This document shows, piece after piece, positions 43,468-54,879 of a stretch of DNA of 64,000 nucleotides (positions within the stretch are counted from its first letter, which is position 1; every line of letters begins with the position of its first letter). Source of the stretch: Streptomyces hilarionis (GTDB lineage Bacteria > Actinomycetota > Actinomycetes > Streptomycetales > Streptomycetaceae); assembly GCF_024539675.1 (NCBI RefSeq), contig NZ_JAHHIT010000038.1:77076-141075 (forward strand), read 5' to 3'. The notes below the pieces were generated by a model. It saw nothing but the letters and a program-made list of their open reading frames with translations. It was not told the origin of the DNA and made no database searches. The position numbers were made by a program, and so were the translations under genes.

Positions 43468-44805
43468 ATGGCGAACGATCCGCGTGCCGCGGCCCACCCG
43501 ATCCCCCCGTTCCCGGCAGGCTTCCTGTGGGGCGTGTCCACCTCCGCCCATCAGATCGAGGGCGCGGCCGACGCGCGCGAGCCGTCCGTCTGGGACGCCT
43601 TCACCGCCGAGCCGGGGCGGGTCAAGGACGGCTCGACGGCCGCCGTGGCGTGCGACCACTACCACCGTCACACCGAGGACGTGGCGCTCCTGGCCGGGCT
43701 CGGCGTGGACGCGTACCGCTTCTCGGTCTCCTGGCCGCGGGTGAACTCCCCCGGCGGGCTGGACTTCTACGACCGTCTGGTCGACGAGCTGCTGGCAGCG
43801 GGCGTGCGCCCGGTCCCCACCCTCTTCCACTGGGACCTGCCGGTGGACCTGGACTGGCTGGAACGGGACACGGCGTCCCGGTTCGCGGAGTACTCCTCAA
43901 CGGTCGTGGGCCGCCTGGGCGACCGCGTCCAGAAGTGGATCACCCTCAACGAGCCCGCCGAGCACACCCTGCTCGGCCACGCGCTCGGCACCCACGCCCC
44001 CGGCAAACAGCTGCTCTTCGACGCGCTGCCGGTCGCCCACCACCAGCTCCTGGCCCACGGGCTGGCCGTGCAGGCGCTGCGCGCGGCCGGCGCCGGCGAC
44101 ATCGGCATCGCCAACTCCCACGGCCCGACCTGGCCCGCGTCCCAGGAGCCGGCCGACCTGGAGGCGGCGGCGTTCTACGACGTGCTGCTGAACCGCCTGT
44201 TCGCCGAACCGCTGCTGCTGGGCGAGTACCCCGAGGGGCTCGGCGACCTGATGCCGGGCGACGTGGCGGCCGACCTGAAGGTGATCTCCGAACCGCTCGA
44301 CTGGTACGGGATCAACTACTACGCGCCCACCCGGGTGGGCGCGCCGCAGGGCACGGAGATCGAGTTCGGCGGGATCACCATGCCGGCCGAACTGCCCTTC
44401 TCCGTCCAGGAGATCGAGGGCGTGCCGGTGACGGACTTCGGCTGGCCGGTGGTCCCCGAGGGCCTCACCGAGCTGCTGACGACCTTCCGGGACCGCTACG
44501 GCGACCGCCTTCCGCCGGTCGTCATCACCGAGAACGGCTGCTCCTACGAGGGCCTCGACGACCAGGCCCGCATCGCCTACCTGGACGGCCACCTGCGCGC
44601 CCTGCACCGGGCGCTGGAGGCGGGCGTCGACGTGCGCGGCTACTTCGTGTGGTCGCTCCTGGACAACTTCGAGTGGGCGGAGGGGTACGCCCGCCGCTTC
44701 GGCCTGGTCCACGTCGACTTCGCGACGCAGGAGCGGACCCCGAAGGCGTCGTACGCCTGGCTGCGGGACGTGCTGGGCGCGCAGAGAACGCGGACCCGGG
44801 GATGA
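43468..44805 (+). CDS. Family GH1 beta-glucosidase
   Basis: 445 aa. A retaining glycosidase for cello-oligosaccharides or other beta-glucosides. N-terminal signature FLWGVSTSAHQIEGA, acid/base Glu in WITLNEPAEHTLLG (about 155), nucleophile Glu in VVITENGCS (about 353), and aglycone-site FVWSLLDNFEWAEGY. No signal peptide, so cytoplasmic, acting on sugar brought in by the coupled MFS transporter. The stop overlaps that gene's start (ATGA). Confidence 0.95.
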   Translation: MANDPRAAAHPIPPFPAGFLWGVSTSAHQIEGAADAREPSVWDAFTAEPGRVKDGSTAAVACDHYHRHTEDVALLAGLGVDAYRFSVSWPRVNSPGGLDFYDRLVDELLAAGVRPVPTLFHWDLPVDLDWLERDTASRFAEYSSTVVGRLGDRVQKWITLNEPAEHTLLGHALGTHAPGKQLLFDALPVAHHQLLAHGLAVQALRAAGAGDIGIANSHGPTWPASQEPADLEAAAFYDVLLNRLFAEPLLLGEYPEGLGDLMPGDVAADLKVISEPLDWYGINYYAPTRVGAPQGTEIEFGGITMPAELPFSVQEIEGVPVTDFGWPVVPEGLTELLTTFRDRYGDRLPPVVITENGCSYEGLDDQARIAYLDGHLRALHRALEAGVDVRGYFVWSLLDNFEWAEGYARRFGLVHVDFATQERTPKASYAWLRDVLGAQRTRTRG

Positions 44806-46061
44806 CGACGGCGGACAGCGTCCCGGCGGCCGCGCTGGCCGAGCCCGTCGAACGGGTCGGCCGGGGCTGGACGTCGGCCCTGTCCCTGGCCAACGGGGCG
44901 ATCTGGGTGGGCTGGTACGGCCCGCTTCAGATCCTGCTGGCCTCCCAGGCCGAGGACTTCGCACCCGGGTCGGGCATGTCGAAGGAGACGATGCTCGCCT
45001 GGGTGACGGGGATCGGCGCGGTCGTCTCGCTGGCCGCCAACCCGCTCTTCGGCGCCCTGTCGGACCGGACGACGTCGCGGCGGGGCCGGCGCACGCCGTG
45101 GATCATGGCCGGAACGGCGGGCGGCGCGCTGTCCCTGCTGCTGCTCGCGGGCGCGGACGGCCTGTGGACGATGGCGCTGGGCTGGTGTCTGGTCCAGCTG
45201 ACCCTGAACGCGGCCTTCGCCGCGGTGACGGCGGCCGTCCCCGACCAGGTGCCCCGGCTCCAGCGGGGTGCGGTGGGCGGCTGGCTGGGCGCCGCGCAGA
45301 TCCTGGGCGTGGTCGGCGGCACCGGGCTCGCGACGGTCGCCGGCGGCGTCGGGGCGGGGTACGCGGCGTGCGCGGTGTTCACGCTGGCCGGCGTCCTGCC
45401 CTACGTCGTGCGGTACGAGGACCTGCGGCTGTCGCACACGGACCGGCCGGCCTGGTCCTGGCGGGGTTTCGCGGCCGGCTTCTGGCTGAGCCCGCGCCGC
45501 CACCCCGACCTCGGGTGGGCCTGGCTGACCCGCTTCCTGATGAACCTGAGCAACGCGCTGGTGCTGCTGTACCTCCTGTACTACCTGCGCGACCGCCTGC
45601 ACCACGCCGACCCCGAGCAGGGCGTGCTGATCCTGACGGCGGTGAACGGGCTGACGCTGCTGGCCACGGTCGTCGTCGGCGGCGTCTGGTCGGACCGGGT
45701 GGGACGGCGCAAGCCGTTCGTGATCTGGTCCGGCGTGCTGATGGCGGTGGCGACGGCCGCGCTGGCGGCCTGGCAGACCTGGCCGGGCGCGATCGTCGCG
45801 GCGGCGGTGCTGGGCATCGGCTTCGGCGTGTTCACCTCGGTCGACTTCGCGCTGATGACGGACGTGCTGCCCGCGGCCGGGGACCGCGGCAAGGACCTCG
45901 GCATCATCAACGTGGCCAACTCGCTCCCCCAGGTCGCCGCTCCCGCCCTCGCCGCGCCCATCGTCACCTATCTGGGCGGCTACCGGATGCTGTACCTGGT
46001 GGCCGCCGTCGTCGGCCTCGCGGGCGCGGTGCTGGTGGGGCGGATCCGGGGCGTGGACTAG
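44802..46061 (+). CDS. MFS transporter, likely sugar/glycoside importer
   Basis: 419 aa with about 12 hydrophobic segments. SLANGAIWVGWYGPLQILLA in TM1, FGALSDRTTSRRGRRTPWI as the loop 2-3 motif, and GGVWSDRVGRRKPFVI in the second half. The RRGRR-P-W pattern is typical of the glycoside-pentoside-hexuronide and related sugar carriers. Coupled to the beta-glucosidase through ATGA, so disaccharide or beta-glucoside uptake is the natural inference. Confidence 0.88.
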   Translation: MTTADSVPAAALAEPVERVGRGWTSALSLANGAIWVGWYGPLQILLASQAEDFAPGSGMSKETMLAWVTGIGAVVSLAANPLFGALSDRTTSRRGRRTPWIMAGTAGGALSLLLLAGADGLWTMALGWCLVQLTLNAAFAAVTAAVPDQVPRLQRGAVGGWLGAAQILGVVGGTGLATVAGGVGAGYAACAVFTLAGVLPYVVRYEDLRLSHTDRPAWSWRGFAAGFWLSPRRHPDLGWAWLTRFLMNLSNALVLLYLLYYLRDRLHHADPEQGVLILTAVNGLTLLATVVVGGVWSDRVGRRKPFVIWSGVLMAVATAALAAWQTWPGAIVAAAVLGIGFGVFTSVDFALMTDVLPAAGDRGKDLGIINVANSLPQVAAPALAAPIVTYLGGYRMLYLVAAVVGLAGAVLVGRIRGVD

Positions 46062-46118
46062 CGGGTGCCCGCCCGCCGGGACCCGGGGTCCGGCGGGCGG
46101 TCGCCCGGGCCCGGGCGG

Positions 46119-46973
46119 TCAGAGGGCTCCGGCCGCGCGGGCCGCGTACACGCTCGGATAGAGCGGGCGGTAGCCGAGCTCACGGCGTATGCGCTCGGTC
46201 GACATCACCTGGAAGAACGGGTCGGGGTCGGTGCGCTCGTGCAGCTCGGCCGGGACGGCGGCCCCGTTCAGCCGGTGCAGTTCCACCGCGGTGACGGGGG
46301 CGTCGTCGGCGACGTTGTAGATCCGGCCGGCGATGCCCGGCGCGTGCAGGAGGCGCAGCAGGCCCTGGGCCACGTCGGCGTGGTGGCCCATGTGCAGCCG
46401 CTGGGCCGCCGCCCACCGCCCGGCCCAGGTCAGCGCCTGGGCGAGATGCGGGTCCCCCTCGCCGTAGACGAAGGGGAGCCGGGCGACGCGCACGTCCAGG
46501 CCCTCCATGGCGAGCAGCTGCCGCTCGGCCTGCGCCTTCGACTCCGGGTAGGCGCCCCACCACGCGCCGCCGGGCCGCGTCTCGTCCTCCTCGGTCAGCG
46601 GGCGGCCCCGGCCCAGGCCGTACACCAGTCCCGTGCTGACCTGGACGAAGCGCCGGACGCCACCGGCGAGCGCGGCGCGGCCGAGTGCGACGGCCGCGTC
46701 CAGGTTGACGGCCCGCGCCTCGTCGTCGGGGACGCCTCGGAACGCCGCCGCGACGTTCACCACCGCGTCCGCCCCGGCCACCGCCCGGCCGAGCGCCTCC
46801 GCGTCCCGCAGATCGCCGGTGACGATCTCGGCGCCGAGCTCGGCGAAGCGCTCCGCGCGGGCGGCGTCCCGCACCAGCACCCGCACCCGCTCCCCCGGCC
46901 GTGCCTGCGCCAGCAGCCTCGGCACGAACCTCCGGCCGACCTGTCCCGTCGTGCCCGTCACCAGTGTCAGCAT
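46119..46973 (-). CDS. NAD-dependent epimerase/dehydratase (extended SDR)
   Basis: 284 aa. The nucleotide-binding motif TGTTGQVGRRFVP is at the very N-terminus, then VTGDLRD, ADAVVNVAA, and the catalytic QVSTGLVYG (Ser/Thr) with YPESKAQAE (Tyr-x3-Lys, about 142-146). The substrate is unknown. Divergent from an XRE regulator at 47099, which probably controls it; this regulator/oxidoreductase pairing is common. Confidence 0.88.
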   Translation of the reverse strand: MLTLVTGTTGQVGRRFVPRLLAQARPGERVRVLVRDAARAERFAELGAEIVTGDLRDAEALGRAVAGADAVVNVAAAFRGVPDDEARAVNLDAAVALGRAALAGGVRRFVQVSTGLVYGLGRGRPLTEEDETRPGGAWWGAYPESKAQAERQLLAMEGLDVRVARLPFVYGEGDPHLAQALTWAGRWAAAQRLHMGHHADVAQGLLRLLHAPGIAGRIYNVADDAPVTAVELHRLNGAAVPAELHERTDPDPFFQVMSTERIRRELGYRPLYPSVYAARAAGAL

Positions 46974-47060
46974 CGTCGTCCACTCCTCTTGTCCGGTGCG
47001 CCCAGCCTCGGACGGAGCGGGCCGGGCCGGGAGAGACCCGTCGATCAGGGGACCGGCAGT

Positions 47061-47075
47061 CCCTGGATAACAGGG
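47061..47075. promoter_or_regulatory. Palindrome CCCTG-GATAA-CAGGG in the SDR/XRE divergent promoter
   Basis: Perfect 5-bp arms flank GATAA, 24 bases before the XRE GTG start. The centre could be the -10 of the XRE gene. The GGATAA core also occurs in the other MmyB-type promoter at 12337-12342, so both regulators may recognise related sites. Confidence 0.5.
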
Positions 47076-47098
47076 GCGGCCTGGCGCAGCCTGGAGAG

Positions 47099-47947
47099 GT
47101 GAACCGAACCGAACTCGCCGACTTCCTGCGCCGCGAACGCGCCCGTCTGGCCCCCTCGGACGTGGGTCTCGTGCCGGGCGCCCGCCGCCGCACGCCGGGG
47201 CTGCGGCGCGAGGAGGTGGCGCAGCTGGCCGGCATGTCGGTGGACTACTACACGCGGCTGGAGCAGTGCCGGGGTCCGCGGCCGTCGCGGCAGATGCTGG
47301 CGGCGCTGGCCCGCGCTCTGCGCCTCACCGACGTCGAACGCGACCACCTGTTCCACCTGGCCGGCGAGGAGCCGCCGCGCCACGGGAGGTCGTCGCGGCA
47401 CGTGGCGCCGGGGCTGCTGCTGATCCTGGACCGGCTGGACGACACACCCGCGCAGGTGGTGACCGACTGCGGCGAGGTCCTGGCGCAGAACGCGATGGCC
47501 CGGGCGCTGACCTTGGACGTGATGTCCCGCCCCCGGCGCGAGCGCAACCTGCTCCGCCGCTACTTCCTGGACCGCGAGGCCCGCGGTCTGTTCCCGCCGG
47601 AGGACCGGGAGGAGCACGCCCGCGTCCATGTGGCCAACCTGCGCGCGGTGACCGCCGCGCGCCCCGGCGACCCGGAACCGGCCGCGCTGGTGGCCGAACT
47701 CCGCGCCGGGAGCGAGGAGTTCGCCCGGCTGTGGGACGAGCACGAGGTGTCCCTGCGCCACCGGGCGACGAAACGCTTCCTGCATCCCGTGGTGGGCCTG
47801 CTGGAGCTGGACTGCGAGGTCCTGCTCAGCCACGAGCACCACCAGCTCCTGGTGATCCACACGGCCCGCCCGGGCACCGAGGCCCACGCGCGGCTCGCTC
47901 TGCTGCGCGTGGTGGGCCTCCAGGACATGTCCCCGCAGGGCGTCTAG
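47099..47947 (+). CDS. XRE-family regulator with MmyB-type domain
   Basis: 282 aa from the GTG at 47099. The HTH (about 5-75) has the hallmark GARRRTPGLRREEVAQLAG then MSVDYYTRLEQCRGPRPSR. The MmyB-like domain (about 95-280) includes VTDCGEVLAQNAMARAL and LLELDCEVLLSHEHHQLLVI. The upstream open frame covers the divergent promoter and is unlikely to be translated. Probably controls the divergent SDR gene. The 3' end overlaps era by 4 bases (convergent). Confidence 0.9.
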   Translation: MNRTELADFLRRERARLAPSDVGLVPGARRRTPGLRREEVAQLAGMSVDYYTRLEQCRGPRPSRQMLAALARALRLTDVERDHLFHLAGEEPPRHGRSSRHVAPGLLLILDRLDDTPAQVVTDCGEVLAQNAMARALTLDVMSRPRRERNLLRRYFLDREARGLFPPEDREEHARVHVANLRAVTAARPGDPEPAALVAELRAGSEEFARLWDEHEVSLRHRATKRFLHPVVGLLELDCEVLLSHEHHQLLVIHTARPGTEAHARLALLRVVGLQDMSPQGV

Positions 47948-48897
47948 AAGCCCAGCTTGCGCAACTGCTTCGGGTCGCGCTGCCAGTCCTTGGCGACCTT
48001 CACGTGCAGGTCCAGGAAGACGGGCGTGCCGAGGAGGGCCTCGATCTGCTTGCGGGACTTGATGCCGACGTCCTTCAGGCGCTTGCCCTTGGGGCCGATG
48101 ATGATGCCCTTCTGGCTGGGGCGCTCGATGTAGATGTTGGCGTGGATGTCGAGGAGCGGCTTGTCGGCGGGCCGGTCCTCGCGCGGGAGCATCTCCTCGA
48201 CGACGACCGCGATGGAGTGCGGCAGCTCGTCGCGGACGCCCTCCAGGGCCGCCTCGCGGATCAGCTCGGCGACCATCACCTGCTCGGGCTCGTCCGTCAG
48301 GTCGCCCTCGGGGTACAGCGGCGGGCTGTCCGGCAGCATCGGGATGAGCAGGTCGGCCAGCAGTTCGACCTGCGCCCCGGCGACCGCCGAGACCGGCACG
48401 ATCTGCGCCCACTCGATGCCCAGCTCCTTGCCGAGCTGGTCGATGGCGATGAGCTGCTCGGCGAGGGCCTTGGAGTCCACGAGGTCGGTCTTGGTGACGA
48501 CGGCGATCTTCGGGGTGCGCTTGATCCCGGCGAGCTCCTTGGCGATGAACCGGTCGCCGGGGCCCAGCTTCTCGTTGGCCGGCAGGCAGAAGCCGATGAC
48601 GTCGACCTCGGCCCAGGTGGTGCGCACGACGTCGTTCAGCCGCTCGCCCAGCAGTGTGCGCGGCTTGTGCAGCCCCGGGGTGTCCACCAGGATCAGCTGG
48701 GCCTCGGGGCGGTGCACGATGCCCCGGACCGTGTGCCGGGTGGTCTGCGGACGGTTGGAGGTGATCGCCACCTTCTTCCCGACCAGAGCGTTCGTGAGGG
48801 TGGACTTGCCGGCGTTGGGGCGGCCCACGAAGCAGGCGAAGCCGGCACGGTGGGCGGACTCGGCCGACTGCTCGGATGACAGGTTGCGAACGCTCAT
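47944..48897 (-). CDS. era: GTPase Era
   Basis: 317 aa. Essential GTPase of 16S rRNA maturation and 30S assembly. G1 is GRPNAGKST, G2 is in RPQTTRHTVRG, G3 is DTPG, G4 is TKTD, and G5 is in VSAVAG. The C-terminal KH domain has IIIGPKGKRLKDVGIKSR (about 255-272). The ATG at 48897 (MSVRNLSSEQSAES) fits the family. In this genome it is separated from the phoH-ybeY-corC operon by the amtB-glnK and surface-protein genes. Confidence 0.97.
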   Translation of the reverse strand: MSVRNLSSEQSAESAHRAGFACFVGRPNAGKSTLTNALVGKKVAITSNRPQTTRHTVRGIVHRPEAQLILVDTPGLHKPRTLLGERLNDVVRTTWAEVDVIGFCLPANEKLGPGDRFIAKELAGIKRTPKIAVVTKTDLVDSKALAEQLIAIDQLGKELGIEWAQIVPVSAVAGAQVELLADLLIPMLPDSPPLYPEGDLTDEPEQVMVAELIREAALEGVRDELPHSIAVVVEEMLPREDRPADKPLLDIHANIYIERPSQKGIIIGPKGKRLKDVGIKSRKQIEALLGTPVFLDLHVKVAKDWQRDPKQLRKLGF

Positions 48898-48986
48898 GGC
48901 CCCCATTCTCCCTGATTCACGAAGCCCCGCCGTACACACGAGCGGCACGGCCCTCGCCGGTGAGCTCCCGGAAACCTCCACGCAAC

Positions 48987-49024
48987 GAAACGTCACGGAA
49001 ACATGTCCGTGCACAGCCGGAAAC
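48987..49024. promoter_or_regulatory. GlnR box upstream of amtB
   Basis: Four half-sites at exact 6-nt spacing: GAAAC (48987), GAAAC (48998), GTGCA (49009), GAAAC (49020). This matches the Streptomyces layout gTnAc-n6-GaAAc repeated twice. Additional GAAAC (48971) and GCAAC (48982) half-sites lie upstream. The box ends 46 bases before the amtB start. GlnR activates nitrogen-scavenging genes. Confidence 0.85.
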
Positions 49025-49070
49025 GCGGGGCGGTGAACCTCTGACGAGCCCCCGCACCGTTGGAGACCCC

Positions 49071-51744
<2,674 letters not shown>

Positions 51745-51835
51745 GGGTGCGGACCCCTCGCCGACTGGGCGGACGGGCGGGTGCGGACCCCCTGCGGGGT
51801 GGTCGCCCGGCCACCGGTGGACGTGATGCGTACGC

Positions 51836-53176
51836 TCAGGTGAGTGTCAGGGTCAGGACGCCGGCGTAGCTGCCCGCGGGCGTGAACGCCGGTACGTCGA
51901 GGGACAGTTGCGCGTCGGCGGTGAACTCGCCGCCGGTGGCCGTGCCGTCGGGCGTGGACGCCAGGGTCGCCCCCGAGGCGCCGACGGTGCCCGCCGAGCC
52001 GGCCTGACAGGTGCTCGGGCTGCCCGCCTTGGTCGTGCACGTGGGCGTCCAGCTCAGCTTGCCGGCGTCGATCTTGGCGCCGGGGCCGCTGAAGTCGGTG
52101 ACCTTGCCGGTCAGGGACCAGCCCGCGGGGCCGCCGCGGAAGTCCTTGACGGTGACGGTCTGCAGGGCGCCGGTCGAGGCCCCGCCCTGTCCGAACTGGA
52201 CCGCGGACAGCTGGACGGCGTCCCCGGCCTGGGACATCGACAGCGTGCCCGCCCGGACCGTGGTGGTCACCTTCTGGCTGCCGGCCGGCACGGGATGGTC
52301 GTCGATCACGACGTAGGCGACCGGTCCGGCGCCGAGGTCCGCACTCCAGGCGCCGCCCTCGTACGCCACCACACCGGTCGTGGTGAGGTCGTTGACGGCG
52401 AGCGAGCCGGAGATCCTGCCCTGGGCGTCGGCGGTCACGGTCGCCTTGTCCGCGGTCTGGGCGGACCCGGAGCGGCCGGCGAGCGTCACCGACGCGCCCG
52501 CGGTGAAGCCGCTGCCGCTGACGGAGACGGCCGCGCCGGGCGCGCCGGAGGCCGAACCCAGGGAGATGGCACGGGTGTTGGCGGGCGGGTTGTCGGCCGC
52601 CGTGACCGTCTCCGACACCGGGGCCGGCGGGTTGGTCACCGTGCAGGGCGTGTCCAGTTCCAGGATGTAGCTGGTGTGGATGTTGTAGTCGCCGGGCGAG
52701 AGGGTGATCGCGCCGGGCGTGGTGACCGTGAAGGTGCCCGTCATGGAGAACGACGGGAAGACGCCCTTGCCGGGCACCGGGTCGTTCTTCTTGGGGCCGG
52801 TGACGGTGACGCTGCCGGTCTGCGCGCCGCCGAGGGTGACCTTGCCCGTCGGCGTCATGATGTCGGCCGGCAGGGCGAGATCGGTGGGGTTGTTGGCGGC
52901 GGGCGTGACCACCGTGTACGTGACGGTGACGGTGTCGCCGACCTTGGCGCTGGTCCTGTCCGCGGTGATCTTCGCGGTGGTGGTGCCGTCGATCGGCGGG
53001 AGGCCCGCGATGGCGGGCGGGATGCAGTGCGTGGGGAAGCTGACATCGGTCGCGGCGCCGGCGGGGCACGCCAGCGCGCCCCCCGCGGTGAGCGCGAGCA
53101 CGGTGACCCCGAGCAGCGATGCCCAGCGCCGTCTTCGCGAACTTCGGGTCCTTCGGGACCTCAGGGGTGAAGCCAT
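51836..53176 (-). CDS. Secreted WxL-like surface protein
   Basis: 446 aa. Signal peptide (SLLGVTVLALTAGGALACPAG, Cys possibly lipidated or in the mature end), then beta-rich domains. An Ig/IPT-type segment is SASGAPGAAVSVSGSGFTAG. The C-terminal 180 residues have GWSLTGKVTDFSGPGAKI, with a single W-x-L, and end PAGSYAGVLTLTLT. That ending resembles WxL domains (family ending like PAGTYTATLTWTL). Three extra Cys near CTTKAGSPSTC may form disulfides. Likely partner of the DUF916 protein encoded 92 bp downstream. Confidence 0.7.
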   Translation of the reverse strand: MASPLRSRRTRSSRRRRWASLLGVTVLALTAGGALACPAGAATDVSFPTHCIPPAIAGLPPIDGTTTAKITADRTSAKVGDTVTVTYTVVTPAANNPTDLALPADIMTPTGKVTLGGAQTGSVTVTGPKKNDPVPGKGVFPSFSMTGTFTVTTPGAITLSPGDYNIHTSYILELDTPCTVTNPPAPVSETVTAADNPPANTRAISLGSASGAPGAAVSVSGSGFTAGASVTLAGRSGSAQTADKATVTADAQGRISGSLAVNDLTTTGVVAYEGGAWSADLGAGPVAYVVIDDHPVPAGSQKVTTTVRAGTLSMSQAGDAVQLSAVQFGQGGASTGALQTVTVKDFRGGPAGWSLTGKVTDFSGPGAKIDAGKLSWTPTCTTKAGSPSTCQAGSAGTVGASGATLASTPDGTATGGEFTADAQLSLDVPAFTPAGSYAGVLTLTLT

Positions 53177-53286
53177 GGTTGCCCCCTCCTCCGGGGAGTG
53201 CGGGCGCAGCGGCTCTTCTGCGCCGACAGGGGGCATTGAGATGCCGATCGCACGAGAAGTCAAGGGAAACGGCGCGGTCACCTGAT

Positions 53287-53327
53287 GGACCGTCAGCTTC
53301 CTGCTGGGGCAGTGCGGCTGACGGTCC
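53287..53327. repeat. Inverted repeat GGACCGTCAG / CTGACGGTCC
   Basis: Perfect 10-bp arms at 53287-53296 and 53318-53327 with a 21-nt spacer. They lie between the 157-aa secreted protein gene (stop 53355) and the WxL-like gene (start 53176). It could be a terminator stem for the former or a regulatory site for the latter. The CTGACGGTCCGT half recurs at 53919-53930. Confidence 0.65.
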
Positions 53328-53354
53328 GTTGGCGCCGTTCCGGGAGGGTGTCGG

Positions 53355-53828
53355 TCAGAACACGAACGGTCCGGGCGCCTGCGGCCCGGAGGCCGTACAG
53401 GTGACGGTGATCCCGAAGACGACCATCTTCAGGGAGCCCTTGTAGAAGTCGAGGCTGTCACCGGCGGCCACGGTCCCGTTGAGCGGCCCGACCACGATCG
53501 GGGCGCCGGTGGCCATGGCGGGGTTGACCGTGCCGCTGAAGACGCGGGCGGCGCCGGTCGAGTTCGCCATGGTGAGCGTCGAGCTGATGCTGTTCGCGCC
53601 GATCGGGATCGGCGCGGTGATCGCGGTGGACGACAGGGTGAGGGTGGCCGCGGTGCCGCTCTGGGTGGCCGTGAGGGTGGCGGCGCCGCCGCCGAACAGA
53701 CCGCAGTTCGCGGTCGTGGTCGCCGTCGTCGGAGTGACGGCGGCGGCGGAGGGCGCGAACGCCAGCCCGGTGACCGCGAGGGCCCCGGCCAGCAGTGCCG
53801 CACCTGATCCGATTCGTTTGCCTCTCAT
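53355..53828 (-). CDS. Small secreted protein of unknown function
   Basis: 157 aa. Signal peptide (GAALLAGALAVTGLAFAP, cleavage near PSAAA) and a Thr/Ala/Ser-rich beta protein with two Cys (TANCGLFGG, VTCTASGP), which may bond. The length and GDSLDFYKGSLKM pattern suggest a compact extracellular domain. Same strand and direction as the WxL-like and DUF916 genes, so probably part of the same surface group. Function unknown. Confidence 0.7.
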   Translation of the reverse strand: MRGKRIGSGAALLAGALAVTGLAFAPSAAAVTPTTATTTANCGLFGGGAATLTATQSGTAATLTLSSTAITAPIPIGANSISSTLTMANSTGAARVFSGTVNPAMATGAPIVVGPLNGTVAAGDSLDFYKGSLKMVVFGITVTCTASGPQAPGPFVF

Positions 53829-53918
53829 GATGTTTCCGGCTCCTTCCCGGATGTGGGGAGACGGACGGCCGAAAACGGGACGGGTGGGTGCGGACACCGG
53901 TGCCGGTGGGGGGTGGAT

Positions 53919-53930
53919 CTGACGGTCCGT
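53919..53930. repeat. Third copy of the CTGACGGTCCGT motif
   Basis: The 12-mer at 53919-53930 is identical to 53318-53329 and sits about 90 bp upstream of the 157-aa secreted protein gene. It contains ACGGTCCGT, itself nearly palindromic. It is a possible shared binding site for the surface-protein genes. Confidence 0.55.
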
Positions 53931-54092
53931 CGGAAGTTACGGTCTCATTGACGCGGGACGGACCGGGGCACGGCAAGGCCGAATTCCGGCCTAGTTGCGG
54001 CGCTCGCCCCGCGCGGCTCGGCAGCGGGGCGGCCGTACCGCGCGGGCCGGCCGCCCCCGGGGGGGCAGGCCCGCGAAGAGGGTCGGTGAGGG

Positions 54093-54446
54093 TCAGTCCG
54101 TGGAGAGGGTCAGGCGGACCGTGCCGTCCGGCGCGGCCAGCAGCACCGGCGTCCCGGGCCCGCCGAGGTCCCGCACGGCGGCGAGATCGTCCGCTGCGGC
54201 CCCCTCCGACGACGTCACCACCGCCGCCGCCTCCAGCGACCGCGCGCCGGACGCCACCGCCATCGCCACCGCCGTGCGCAACGCGCTCAGCCGCAGCGAC
54301 GGCAGCTCCACCGTCGCGGCGACGTAGGTGCGCCCCGTGTCGTCCCGCACGGCGGCGCCCTCCGGCACACCGTTGCGGGCCCGCGCGGAACGGGCCAGGG
54401 TGACGATCTTGTGGTCCTCGGGGTCGAGCGCGTTGCTGTCGGTCAT
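54093..54446 (-). CDS. Cytidine-deaminase-like protein without zinc ligands
   Basis: 117 aa. The fold cues are those of a small cytidine deaminase: DHKIVTLARSARARNGVPEG, then GRTYVAATVELPSLRLSALRTAVAMAVASG. In active enzymes this reads NVEN-S-x-LxLCAERAA; here the Cys is Ser and the catalytic Glu is Leu. No PCxxC follows. The protein cannot be a normal deaminase. A ligand-binding or structural role is possible. It lies 73 bp after the mmcQ-like gene on the same strand, so it may be in the phoH operon. Confidence 0.8.
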   Translation of the reverse strand: MTDSNALDPEDHKIVTLARSARARNGVPEGAAVRDDTGRTYVAATVELPSLRLSALRTAVAMAVASGARSLEAAAVVTSSEGAAADDLAAVRDLGGPGTPVLLAAPDGTVRLTLSTD

Positions 54447-54519
54447 GCCCCGAGCATACGAAGGGACGGCCCGCCCGCCGGGACGAGGGGTGCGTCCGGC
54501 ACGGCCCGGGGGCCTCGCG

Positions 54520-54879
54520 TCACGACCGGTCCAGGCGCAGCCGCTCGGCCCGCGGCAGACCCGCCACCACCAGGTCGTAGGAGTCCTCGATCAGCTCCCT
54601 GACCAGCCGGTCCGGGAGGCCGCCGTCGACCGTGACGGTGTTCCAGTGTCGTTTGTTCATGTGGTAACCGGGGTCGATCAGGCCCGGATGGTCCGCGCGC
54701 AGCCGCACCGCGTCCTCGGGGTCGCACTTGAGGTTGACCTTCAGCGGCCGCTCGCCGGACCAGCTCAGCGCGAACATCTTGCCCAGGACCTTGAAGACCG
54801 CGATCTCCGGCCGGAAGGGGAACTCCTCGGTCACCGCGTTGAAGGACAGGCAGAAGGAGCGCAGCTGCTCGGGCGTCAC
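54520..54879 (-). CDS. MmcQ/YjbR family DNA-binding-fold protein
   Basis: 119 aa. RSFCLSFNAVTEEFPFRPE at the N-terminus, KVNLKCDPEDAVRLRADHPG and HMNKRHWNTVTVDGGLPD identify the YjbR/CyaY-like family. Despite the name, direct DNA binding is not established for most members. The GTG overlaps the corC stop (GTGA), so it is translated with that membrane protein. Confidence 0.9.
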   Translation of the reverse strand: MTPEQLRSFCLSFNAVTEEFPFRPEIAVFKVLGKMFALSWSGERPLKVNLKCDPEDAVRLRADHPGLIDPGYHMNKRHWNTVTVDGGLPDRLVRELIEDSYDLVVAGLPRAERLRLDRS

